From: AAA164-E04 sp964342825
GTDB lineage: Bacteria > Verrucomicrobiota > Verrucomicrobiia > Limisphaerales > AAA164-E04
Direction of reading: 5' to 3'
NCBI GenBank assembly: GCA_964342825.1
Contig: CAYFHO010000001.1
Location: forward strand, 124,001-188,000
DNA length: 64,000 bases
A program made the position numbers and the translations under genes. Below, one piece after another: positions 27,601 to 35,047 of this stretch. The notes below the pieces were generated by a model, which did not search any database, was not told the DNA's origin, and was given only the letters and a program-made list of their open reading frames with translations. Position 1 is the first letter of the stretch. Each line of letters starts with the position of its first letter.

Positions 27601-29753
27601 TTGAAGCCGTAGCCTTGGAAATCCAAAACAATGGATCCCCTGAGAAACCGGCTGTCGGGCTCGACGCGCGAATTGCAGATGTGGCATTGGATGGAATCAA
27701 TATTGTTGGACATCACGGCCCGGGTTTGGTTGCGCAAAAACTGACGCTTGGGGACGAGCCAGCTGTGTTCAATCAGAACGGTGACGCCGGCGTCCATGTA
27801 CTGGGAACTCTTACCGCTTCCAATGGACTTACTGCCTCTCACAACAAAGGCTGGGGAATCATTATTGAAGGTGAGACGTCCGAAATAGGGCTGAATCCTA
27901 CCCCTAACAAAACCCTGATTGAAGGCAACGGCTTTGGCGGGATTCAATTCGGGGGAACCACCTTTCGTGGCTGGGAATTGGACATCGTCGACAACGGTTC
28001 ACCGGACCATCCCGGCGCTGGATTGGAAGCGAAAAAAGCCCATGTCTTTCTGGGCAGAATCAGCTCTAAAGGCAACGCAGGCGATGGTGTTTGGGCGAAA
28101 AACTTGAACTTACTCGAGGGTTTGACGGAATTAAGCGGCAACAAGAAAAGCGGCGCCATGGTGCAAGATAGATTCACTGCTACGGATCGATGTATCGTGT
28201 CTGAGAATGCAGATTGGGGATTTAAAATCGAAGGGGACAGCGCGAAGTTCGGCGATCACCCGGCGGGGCTGCGCTCCACTATCGTGAAGAACGGAATTGG
28301 CGGAATAAGTTTTGGAGGAACTGATTTCAAAGCTTGGTCGATTGAGATTCTTGAGAATGGTATCACTAATGTTACAGGTGGCATTGGGCTTCAGGCTCCG
28401 TTTGCGGCCGTGTTTATGGAGGATGCAAAGATTTCAAAAAATGCAGTTATGGGCATGCATGCGAAGTCTGCTGAAATCAAAGACGCAGAAATCAGTGAAC
28501 ACTTCCTGGATGGCATACTCATTTGCCCGGGCCCCGTCTTGATGGAAAGCGTTGGGATCATCGGCAATCGTGGCTCGGGACTAGTGGTTTGCGATACGGA
28601 CGGAGGTGCTGAATCCGTTTTGAAGTTGCTCGAGGTGCGCGACAACCACGTGGATGGTATACGAAACGAGAGCCTTTCTCCCATGAATATCACACAGACT
28701 TTATTTGCTGGGAACGGCAGATATGGCGTGAACAACCTGGCCCCCACCATCAATGTCCGCGCCATCGGAAACAATTGGGGGCATCCTACGGGGCCATCAG
28801 GATTCGGACCAGGCCAGGGAGATCCGGTGGGCAAAAATGTGTTATTCGAAGAACCGGTGGATACTGCGCCACTGGAAATCATCGTTGCCGAAAATCTGAA
28901 TCCGCTGGAGCCTGGGTCGCCCAGCTCGGTTCCTGTAACTATTCGCCATGGCGATCACGAGGAAGAGATCACCCTTAGAGCGAGCGATACGATGGGGTGG
29001 CTTCAATTTGATCCGTCCGGGCTGATCATGCTCCAGTTGGTCGATGGAGCAACAGAGACACAACTTCAGTTTTTTCCGCCTCTGGACGTCTCACCGGACT
29101 CGGTGAGCGAGGTGGTTCTGGACGCCACGGTCGTGTCTGGGGCGTTCTTGGGAAAAACAAGTCAGGCGACTTTTTTGATTCAAACCGCCTCAGCGCCGGA
29201 GCCGGAGCCGCCGACTCATCCCGAAATCTTACCCGATCCGCAAAGCGGCGTCACCGGGTATCGCGGACAAAACGACAGCGTGCTTTACTTCGAGGTCACC
29301 GGCAGCGTTTGGGGATCGATTTGGGGAACGGGCATTTACACCGATGATTCCACCCTCGGGACCGCCGCCGTGCATGCGGGTATCTTGGAGCCCGAGGAAT
29401 TGGGCGTTGTGAAGGTGACCATTCTGCCGGGCCAGGACAGTTATGAATCCTCGGAGCAAAACGGCGTTACTAGCCAAAGCTACGGCTCGTGGGTCGGGAG
29501 CTACCGAATTGAGGCGTCCGATCTGAATCAAAATTTGGAACTTCCACCAATGAGCATCGAAAGACAGGCAGATCAATTGATCCTTACCTGGATGTCGGAA
29601 GGGGACTCCCTAATACTGGAATCGACCGCTAGCCTTGGGGCACTCTCTGACTGGGGCACCGAGAGCGATATCGAGCGCAACGGTGCTGCCTACCGACACC
29701 AGATCAATATTCAGGAAGGTATCCGGTTTTACCGCCTCCGCAGGCAACAATAA
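24624..29753 (+). CDS. Giant secreted right-handed beta-helix protein
   Basis: 1709 residues from the ATG at 24624, chosen because a signal peptide follows (MRKAILFLWGTLLTCCLV, then TTQAQ). Residues about 25-500 form a beta-rich domain. A CSLREA-like module follows (VNDPGDEPDANPGDGIAN, VTLRAALMEANA, about 513-560). Residues about 590-1400 are right-handed parallel beta-helix repeats (NNG, NGxxG coils), organised into a larger repeat of about 121 residues. The C-terminal region carries a Pro/Glu linker and a terminal domain (LILESTASLGALSDW). Beta-helix proteins of this kind are often polysaccharide lyases or adhesins; no catalytic motif was recognised. It converges with the sulfatase gene, the two stops being 10 bases apart. 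Confidence 0.85.
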   Translation: MRKAILFLWGTLLTCCLVTTQAQYSHRLLVKAGDPAPMPPPPEELTSGFWSNFPNGIFNEEQTFAEFDEDRHYINDAGLVVFRARLNSGFWGYWQTDGVFVESVFLEGLPEPYDFETNVTFVTQKGDVLLFQPASETDSFPRFYQFAADPQEPIKQLLPPSRTGRLDLIGIGGYDFHDDGLIATTSSMTGDGSRAEIRFHRFRDDREIVFEQEREIFSYRGDSYKIRGLSFASTSLSHAVWLAHVAPTDPAPDRSYPGSMIRRSSWWKDTFFSAGYIAIGWLSIGNDGSVAFHGKVDDPTGPWGIHVIDERTGNKRLIAEEGPESPDAKAKRFDILRFFQVSSAGLVTFMGREAGSKEWGVWSELRFSRDNHELFPLAIEGMTSPYDSNLKIDQILRAVANDRGEVCFVSTQRDQDNKFAGTTYWLAYFDPETGEPVHEPIITEYEPELTLPSGELVRGSDIDSLGTNLRHNSPHGRARSFNYWRQVSFRTKYLHPTTFESVDSLWISSPSSFIVNDPGDEPDANPGDGIANIDPDNSQGDPIVTLRAALMEANASKGRSLIEFEFEPEYQQDGIVTIKPKKPLPEIRKSIDLDASTQTGPDENTSGVVLDGSELDSVGNGFIFHGQDNSIRGLSIRHFPQNGLTAHNGQLRLVDVDIEQNGEVGVEAQALHISATPKRQSVMIQQNGDQGILVHGSLDADACHIQHNGAEGILSFGDQIILNRSDRTKVYIKNNGAAGVEAESALTIQGGRLAVNGNGTKQPEGGVGINAPKANISLFDSEISQNASIGLIGDAVDFYGGQTVIDANGSHGIQCAGNLDTEVIRVSNNNGWAVLSEGDRILINEEDDGTCRIHDNALGGISFSGTDLFAVKTEIYRNGTKFRFLENEGLGIYAPKALAVLDNVKVFENKWTGVLAKDLTLWGDLGEMRANGNNGAFVEGDFLAEERCLMTDNAGWGLEIEGDSCRIGETLSPKTSSIDGNGLGGIRFAGTTFEAVALEIQNNGSPEKPAVGLDARIADVALDGINIVGHHGPGLVAQKLTLGDEPAVFNQNGDAGVHVLGTLTASNGLTASHNKGWGIIIEGETSEIGLNPTPNKTLIEGNGFGGIQFGGTTFRGWELDIVDNGSPDHPGAGLEAKKAHVFLGRISSKGNAGDGVWAKNLNLLEGLTELSGNKKSGAMVQDRFTATDRCIVSENADWGFKIEGDSAKFGDHPAGLRSTIVKNGIGGISFGGTDFKAWSIEILENGITNVTGGIGLQAPFAAVFMEDAKISKNAVMGMHAKSAEIKDAEISEHFLDGILICPGPVLMESVGIIGNRGSGLVVCDTDGGAESVLKLLEVRDNHVDGIRNESLSPMNITQTLFAGNGRYGVNNLAPTINVRAIGNNWGHPTGPSGFGPGQGDPVGKNVLFEEPVDTAPLEIIVAENLNPLEPGSPSSVPVTIRHGDHEEEITLRASDTMGWLQFDPSGLIMLQLVDGATETQLQFFPPLDVSPDSVSEVVLDATVVSGAFLGKTSQATFLIQTASAPEPEPPTHPEILPDPQSGVTGYRGQNDSVLYFEVTGSVWGSIWGTGIYTDDSTLGTAAVHAGILEPEELGVVKVTILPGQDSYESSEQNGVTSQSYGSWVGSYRIEASDLNQNLELPPMSIERQADQLILTWMSEGDSLILESTASLGALSDWGTESDIERNGAAYRHQINIQEGIRFYRLRRQQ
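26751..28575 (+). repeat. Five tandem supra-repeats of about 121 codons in the beta-helix gene
   Basis: Equivalent codons of the element Gly-Trp-Gly-x-x-Ile-Glu-Gly-Asp fall at 26751, 27114, 27486, 27849 and 28212, spacings of 363, 372, 363 and 363 bases. Each unit holds, in order, that element, a GG(I/F)xF(A/G)GT element, an NGS/NGT element, a GxGLxA element and a second short helical turn. A preceding half unit is recognisable from about 26520. The units are diverged at DNA level, so this is an old protein-level duplication. The end point is approximate. Confidence 0.75.
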
Positions 29754-29763
29754 AATCGCTGCT

Positions 29764-31185
29764 TCATTGCGCCTCCTTGAAAGCGATATCACCTTGCTTG
29801 ATACGGGCGTCCAGAGATTGTTGCAAGCGCTTCAAGTCGGCAGAATATTGAAGGTCGGCTGCGAGGTTGTTGAACTGATTTGGGTCCTTTTTCATGTCGT
29901 ATAGTTCTTCAGTACCGTCCTTGTAACGCATGTAAGCAAAGTCTGATTGTCGTAATCCAACTCCATTGTGGAAAGAAAGAGCCCCTGATTTAACGGATAC
30001 GTTTGGATCTTTGAGCGTGGGGACAAAACTGGTTCCCTGCACTTCCTTTGGATTTGACAGTCCGGAGAGTTCCGTGAGTGTCGGGTAGATATCGATCAGT
30101 TCAGTGATTGCATCTGTTTTTCCCGCTGTCATGCCTGGTGCGGATACGATGAGCGGGACGCGGACGGCTTCTTCATGCAGGTTGGCCTTTTGCCAGAAGG
30201 TATGTTCGCCGAGGTGGTAGCCGTGGTCGCTTAAAAAAACAACAGTGGTATTTTTGCGCAGATCGAGTCGTTCCAATTCTTTCATGATACGCCCGACTTG
30301 TTCGTCCATGAAAGTGACTGTCGCATAGTATGCAGCCCACATCCGTTTTTGATTGTCGGGATATTTTCCAATCGGATTGTTCGAATTCATGATGTGAGGT
30401 CGGCCCAGCTTGGGGATGTCAGCAATATCATTTTCGATCCATGCAGGTAATTCCATGTCCTGCCAGGGATAAGGTTCGAAATATTGTTCAGGTGCCACGT
30501 TGGGGTAATGCGGTCGAATCAAACCTACTGCCAGGAAAAAGGGTTTGTCCTTGTGATTTCTTAAAAGATCGATGGCTTTGTTTGCGGTTTGATAATCCGG
30601 CTGATCCGATCCATCTCCCTGATATTTCACGGAAACAAACATCCGATGAGGCATTGCGGTTGATTGACGATTTTCCGGTTTATCCGTAAAGATGTTGAGA
30701 TTCAGGCAAGCATAATCCCCGGGTGTGTGTGCTTCTTTTCCTGGTGAGTTGTAACGTTCTGTCCAGGAACTGGCGACATCCTTGCCGTCGGTTCCGGCGA
30801 TGATGTCGCCCGGTACCCGCATGTGATAGATCTTTCCGACACGAGCTGTGTGCCATCCGTTGTTTTTGAAATGCTCAGCAACATTAACGCCTGCATTGTC
30901 CTGGTAACGACTGTACATAAACGACTGTCGAGAGGGAAAACAGGACACACCCTGACAGTAGGCACGATTAAACAGCATTCCCTGACTCGCCAATTTGTCG
31001 ATATTGGGCGTCTTGCAAACCTTGTTCCCGTAACACCCCAAAGCGCTGGCTTTAAGATCATCCGAAACAATGAATAAGACATTTCGAGTTTTAGAGATAT
31101 TATCCGCCAGAGGGTGGACGGTGATCAGTGAAAATAAAAACGCGGTTGCCAATGTCCTTATTGTAAATATGTGAAATAGTTTCAT
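29764..31185 (-). CDS. Sulfatase (iduronate-2-sulfatase-like)
   Basis: 473 residues with a signal peptide (MKLFHIFTIRTLATAFLFSL). It belongs to the type I sulfatases: the metal-binding Asp pair at 42-43 (SDDLKASALGCYG), the Cys-X-Pro-Ser-Arg active-site motif at 82-86 (CFPSR) that needs conversion of Cys to formylglycine, and the later FLSDHGYHLGEH metal ligands. Overall order resembles iduronate-2-sulfatase-like enzymes (subfamily S1_7 type). It hydrolyses sulfate esters, probably on algal polysaccharide in the periplasm. It is the last gene of the leftward run starting with the hybrid sensor kinase; no sulfatase-maturing enzyme is in the window. Confidence 0.92.
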   Translation of the reverse strand: MKLFHIFTIRTLATAFLFSLITVHPLADNISKTRNVLFIVSDDLKASALGCYGNKVCKTPNIDKLASQGMLFNRAYCQGVSCFPSRQSFMYSRYQDNAGVNVAEHFKNNGWHTARVGKIYHMRVPGDIIAGTDGKDVASSWTERYNSPGKEAHTPGDYACLNLNIFTDKPENRQSTAMPHRMFVSVKYQGDGSDQPDYQTANKAIDLLRNHKDKPFFLAVGLIRPHYPNVAPEQYFEPYPWQDMELPAWIENDIADIPKLGRPHIMNSNNPIGKYPDNQKRMWAAYYATVTFMDEQVGRIMKELERLDLRKNTTVVFLSDHGYHLGEHTFWQKANLHEEAVRVPLIVSAPGMTAGKTDAITELIDIYPTLTELSGLSNPKEVQGTSFVPTLKDPNVSVKSGALSFHNGVGLRQSDFAYMRYKDGTEELYDMKKDPNQFNNLAADLQYSADLKRLQQSLDARIKQGDIAFKEAQ

Positions 31186-31201
31186 TTTTTAAATGCGAAA
31201 A

Positions 31202-31933
31202 TTAGAACAAGCCATCTGACTTCCATTCATCCTTAATTTTTTTAAAAATCAGCACGGATTCACCTCTTGCCCTCACTACTCCATCGTCGGTTTCCGTAGA
31301 GTAAATAGTGAACACTGCTTCCGTATCCGAAGTCATCTTGACTCTATCAAGCCTAACAGCCCTCAAAGGAGCGATCATTTCTTTCATGCTAGCTTCAATT
31401 TCTTCTTCTGATTTCCCTTCAAAATACTTGATAGCCTCCTCTTTTCCATTCTTTGTCAAACTATCCAAATAGTGTCCAAAGTTCCCTTCTTTTGCAGCAA
31501 ACACCGTGGACAAGAATGAATCCTCTGGCGTTTTAAATCCTGCATATCCCCAAAGATCTCTCGGTATGGTATGTGAGTGCACGAGTAAATTTTGGATTTT
31601 CTTTTTCTGTTCGTCTGTCAAAGTGTTTGTCTCATGACGGTCTTCGGTGTCGTTGGCGCTATTAATTGACACATGCTGGTCTTCTACTCTTAAAGCCAAC
31701 TTTTCTTTGAGAGAATCTAATTCTATCTGTAAAGCTTGGACCCGCTCTTGGGTCATTTTTTTATCCAATAATAATGTATCCACTTGCCTTTCAAGCAACT
31801 CAAATTCCTCCATCGTGAATTTGAACTCGCTTGAAGATTTTTTCGTTCTCATTTGATCCCTACTCTGAAATAACGCAGCGATAACTATGAAACTAGCGAA
31901 GCACAGCATCCCAATGATAATTTTATTCTTCAT
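31202..31933 (-). CDS. Membrane-anchored coiled-coil protein, unknown function
   Basis: 243 residues with one N-terminal hydrophobic segment (about 5-22, IIIGMLCFASFIVIAAL), then a coiled coil (about 40-85, heptad pattern ELLERQVDTLLLDKKM) and a soluble C-terminal domain (VFTIYSTETDDGVV, VLIFKKIKDEWKSDG) that resembles the small NTF2-like domains added to lipoproteins. The base composition is clearly more AT-rich than its neighbours, hinting at separate origin. It lies between two sulfatase genes and 16 bases upstream of the second, so is probably in the same transcript. No family recognised. Confidence 0.65.
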   Translation of the reverse strand: MKNKIIIGMLCFASFIVIAALFQSRDQMRTKKSSSEFKFTMEEFELLERQVDTLLLDKKMTQERVQALQIELDSLKEKLALRVEDQHVSINSANDTEDRHETNTLTDEQKKKIQNLLVHSHTIPRDLWGYAGFKTPEDSFLSTVFAAKEGNFGHYLDSLTKNGKEEAIKYFEGKSEEEIEASMKEMIAPLRAVRLDRVKMTSDTEAVFTIYSTETDDGVVRARGESVLIFKKIKDEWKSDGLF

Positions 31934-32002
31934 CTTGACTCATATGAAAAAACTCAATGAAAGCACATTGTAATAGGACCATCAAAGTTGCCAATCTATA
32001 AA

Positions 32003-32016
32003 CTCATCATGATGAG
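32003..32016. repeat. 14-bp perfect palindrome in the intergenic space between sulfatase and coiled-coil genes
   Basis: CTCATCATGATGAG is self-complementary, with flanking AA/TT extending it with one bulge. It lies 70-83 bases upstream of the coiled-coil protein start and 15 bases beyond the sulfatase stop. No T run follows. It could be an operator for a dimeric regulator. Confidence 0.4.
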
Positions 32017-32030
32017 GTTCGATTTCCAAA

Positions 32031-33437
32031 CTACGGATAAGCCGGTTCAACTGGTAACTTCCATTCGTGAGGTGGCCATTTTTCTGGTTTGGGTAACCGG
32101 GTCAGATTTTGGGAGCCTTTCAGGTCGTTGAATTTGGCAAGCTGGGTTTTCAAACGAGCGGTGATGGCATCGGGGGTATGCTTAACTGGATTGAGTTCTC
32201 CCGGATCATTTTTTAGATCGAAAAGGGAGTCATCTTTCCATTTCCAACGATCGGTCACGATTGTTTTTTCATCCAATATCAGGGAGCGATTCTCCGGGGG
32301 ATGAGTGCCCTTTAAGAATGGCAGCAAGTTGATTCCATCCAGATTGGGTGGTGTCTTCAATCCAACAGCGGATGTCAAAGTGGGCACTAGGTCGATATAT
32401 CCTGACACCGATGGATAAATGGTTCCTCCTGGAAGCTTGGATGGCCAGCGTATCATGGCAACGACTCGAACGCCACCTTCCCAGGTGGTGAATTTGTTGC
32501 CGCGCAGTGGACGATTATCTCCTCCATGATTTGGAATCCCCCCATTGTCGCTGTGAAAGATCACGATGGTATTTTCTTTCATCCCTTTGTTTTTTAATGC
32601 CCTCATGATGCGCCCAATATTTTCGTCGAGAGAAGTCACCATGGCGGCAAATGTTTGACGAACGGTGTTGCCTTTTCCATTTGCTCCATAGTCGGGTGAT
32701 TTTTCTCTGCGCGCGATACCTGAGACTGTGTTCTTCGCTCGAGGACCTGAAGGATCAAATCCGACTTTGTCCAAATCACTTTCTTTGGCCTGGATCGGGG
32801 AATGGGGTGCATTGAATGCAATACACATATAAAGTGGAAATTCATCATTCGAATTTTCGATCAAGCGAACTGCTTCGTCAGCCAGGAGATCGGTGGAATA
32901 ACCTTGTTCATGAACGCTCTGATGGTTCCGATGCCAATCAAGCTCGCCAAAACGTTTGCGACTGAAGTAATCGATGGCTCCGTTATAGTGTCCATAAAAG
33001 TCGGTGAATCCGTGGTTCAATGGATGAAATTTATCGGAAGCCAAACCGAGATGCCATTTCCCGAGTAGGACCCGCTTTCGATAGCCCGCCTCTTCAAGCA
33101 GTTCGGGTAGGGTCTGTTCGGAGGGAGGCAATCCATGACGTTGGGAAGGGGACACCACGCCACCCCAAATGCCAAAGTGAAATGGGTATCGTCCAGTCAG
33201 CATGCCTGCTCTCGTGGGGGAGCAAATGGGGGTGACATAAAATCGATTGAGCACCACTGATTCAGAAGCCAGCTTGTCGATGGCTGGTGTTCGGATTTCG
33301 CTTCCATGGAAGCTCACATCATTCCAACCCAAATCATCCGCCACGATATGAATGATGTGAGGTTGGGCATTTTCTGCGCTGATTGAGAGGGCAACCAGGC
33401 TGAACATCAGATGGAGACATATAAAGTTATTCATCAT
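32031..33437 (-). CDS. Arylsulfatase
   Basis: 468 residues from the ATG at 33435-33437, chosen over a longer frame because AAGG lies about 10 bases upstream and a signal peptide follows (MMNNFICLHLMFSLVALSIS, then AEN). It is a type I sulfatase: metal Asp pair at 34-35 (VADDLGWND), active-site motif Cys-Ser-Pro-Thr-Arg at 72-76 (ICSPTRAGMLTGRYP), LGKWHLG, and HSDNGG metal ligands. Order and length match arylsulfatase A/B. Substrate is likely a sulfated glycan. It lies 28 bases after the sigma54 activator gene, suggesting co-transcription with the phosphorelay. Confidence 0.94.
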   Translation of the reverse strand: MMNNFICLHLMFSLVALSISAENAQPHIIHIVADDLGWNDVSFHGSEIRTPAIDKLASESVVLNRFYVTPICSPTRAGMLTGRYPFHFGIWGGVVSPSQRHGLPPSEQTLPELLEEAGYRKRVLLGKWHLGLASDKFHPLNHGFTDFYGHYNGAIDYFSRKRFGELDWHRNHQSVHEQGYSTDLLADEAVRLIENSNDEFPLYMCIAFNAPHSPIQAKESDLDKVGFDPSGPRAKNTVSGIARREKSPDYGANGKGNTVRQTFAAMVTSLDENIGRIMRALKNKGMKENTIVIFHSDNGGIPNHGGDNRPLRGNKFTTWEGGVRVVAMIRWPSKLPGGTIYPSVSGYIDLVPTLTSAVGLKTPPNLDGINLLPFLKGTHPPENRSLILDEKTIVTDRWKWKDDSLFDLKNDPGELNPVKHTPDAITARLKTQLAKFNDLKGSQNLTRLPKPEKWPPHEWKLPVEPAYP

Positions 33438-33465
33438 ACAAAGACAGCCTTCTTCTAGAATAGTT

Positions 33466-35010
33466 TCATTCGGTATCCAGCCGATATTGAGCCCATCGTC
33501 CCTGACCCTCACAGATCAATTTACCTTGTTTTTCCAATTTTCTTAACAGGTAAGAAGATCGGTTACGGTCGATGTTGAGCAATTGTCTGCAGACCGTGTT
33601 GTTGATGATTCCCTGAGTTCGCACGTAGTCGAGTATTTGGGTTTCGTCATCACCCTCCATGTCACTTTCTGCGGAGGGGGCGCTGGAATACGATTCTTTA
33701 TCCGTTTCTTCAAAGCCTTCCGGTTCGTAAAAGAAGTGCAGTGACGAAGCTTCAATAGAGCTGGAATTTCCTGATTCTATCACCGCTCGCTCAAGAATAT
33801 TTTTCAGTTCACGAATATTTCCAGGATAGGAATATTGTGAAAGTCGTTCGAGAGCTTCTCTGGAAATACTGGGTTTTCTAATACTGAGTTCATTCGCAAA
33901 CATCTCAAGAAAATGGTTCGCCAATAGGGGGACATCATTGCGTCGTTCACGAAGTGGCGGGACCTCAATGGTAAATCGGGCCAATCTAAAAAACAGATCC
34001 TTTCGAAAGGAACCGTTTTGAATCGATTTTTGAAAATCCACGTTACTTGCCGCAATGATTCGAACATTCACTTTTTCTGTCCGATTCGCTCCCAGAGGTC
34101 GCACTTCGCCATCTTCGAGTACCCGTAACAAAACGCTTTGCAACTCCAATGGCATTTCCCCAACTTCATCCAAAAACAAAGTGCCTCCATCAGCTAATTG
34201 GAAATATCCTTTCCGATCCGATACTGCTCCAGAAAAAGAACCTTTTAAGTGGCCAAAAAAGAGGGATTCGATCAGTTCGTTTGGAATGGCCGAGCAGTTG
34301 ACCGGTATAAAGGGTTTCTTGTCATTTTCTCCACTGTAGTGAATGGCTCGCGCCACGAGTTCTTTTCCAGTTCCACTCTCTCCTGTGATCAATACACTCG
34401 CTGAACTGAATCGACTCAGTTTGGAGATGCTCGCCAGAATATCTCTAAAAGTGGCACTTTGCCCAACGAAACCCTCAATTCCCCACCGTTTTGCTTCTCG
34501 AGCTTCGATGACCGATAGTTGTCCATCCGCCTTGTCACGGTCTGTTTCAGCTAATTCTCGACGGGCAATCTCAGCTCGGAGTGCCTCGTTTTTCAGTTCC
34601 AGATCTCGTGTGAGTCGGCTGATGTTGACGTGGTTGCCTACCCTTGTGAGGACTTCTTCCGCTTGGAACGGTTTGGTGATGTAATCCACACCACCCACTT
34701 TGAAACCTTGGACCAAACTTGCCATGTCGTGGTTTGCGGTGATGAATATGACAGGAATGCTGCTGGTTTGCGCCTGTTCCTTGAGTTCTTGGCAGACTTC
34801 ATACCCGTCCATGCCTGGCATCATGATGTCCAGGAGAACAACATCTGGTGCTGCCTTTCGCGCAACTTTTAAGCAAGTCTCTCCACTTGAAGCCAGCAAC
34901 ACTTCATAACCGCCATTTTCCAGTGTTTCTCCCAGTACGTTACGATTGGCGGCAATATCATCCACCACAAGGACTGTGGCTTCGATGGATTCTTCTGGAG
35001 TGGTTGGCAT
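33466..35010 (-). CDS. Response regulator / sigma54-dependent activator with atypical DNA-binding domain
   Basis: 514 residues. An N-terminal receiver domain (phospho-acceptor Asp 61, Asp pair at 17-18, Lys in TKPF) leads through a coiled coil to an AAA+ sigma54-interaction domain: Walker A GESGTGKE near 208, Walker B TLFLDEVGEM, arginine finger region FFRLARF. The GAFTGA loop that contacts sigma54 reads GSFSGA at 257-262. In place of the usual Fis-type helix-turn-helix, residues about 455-510 look like a winged helix (NTVCRQLLNIDRNRSSYLLR, then KLICEGQGRWAQYRL), reminiscent of RecG/MarR-like modules. Its receiver is very similar to that of the adjacent REC-kinase. It would activate sigma54 promoters once phosphorylated. 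Confidence 0.9.
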   Translation of the reverse strand: MPTTPEESIEATVLVVDDIAANRNVLGETLENGGYEVLLASSGETCLKVARKAAPDVVLLDIMMPGMDGYEVCQELKEQAQTSSIPVIFITANHDMASLVQGFKVGGVDYITKPFQAEEVLTRVGNHVNISRLTRDLELKNEALRAEIARRELAETDRDKADGQLSVIEAREAKRWGIEGFVGQSATFRDILASISKLSRFSSASVLITGESGTGKELVARAIHYSGENDKKPFIPVNCSAIPNELIESLFFGHLKGSFSGAVSDRKGYFQLADGGTLFLDEVGEMPLELQSVLLRVLEDGEVRPLGANRTEKVNVRIIAASNVDFQKSIQNGSFRKDLFFRLARFTIEVPPLRERRNDVPLLANHFLEMFANELSIRKPSISREALERLSQYSYPGNIRELKNILERAVIESGNSSSIEASSLHFFYEPEGFEETDKESYSSAPSAESDMEGDDETQILDYVRTQGIINNTVCRQLLNIDRNRSSYLLRKLEKQGKLICEGQGRWAQYRLDTE

Positions 35011-35047
35011 GGAGCTATCTTTTCCTTTATGAGACTCTTTGAAAAGT

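Noticed and set aside
27299..28177. Several long antisense frames within the beta-helix gene
   Set aside because: They run opposite a clearly coding, repeat-structured gene with a signal peptide, and show no family motifs.
31934..31980. Possible sigma54 site (TTGGCA on the minus strand) before the coiled-coil gene
   Set aside because: The -12 GC element is missing at the needed spacing.
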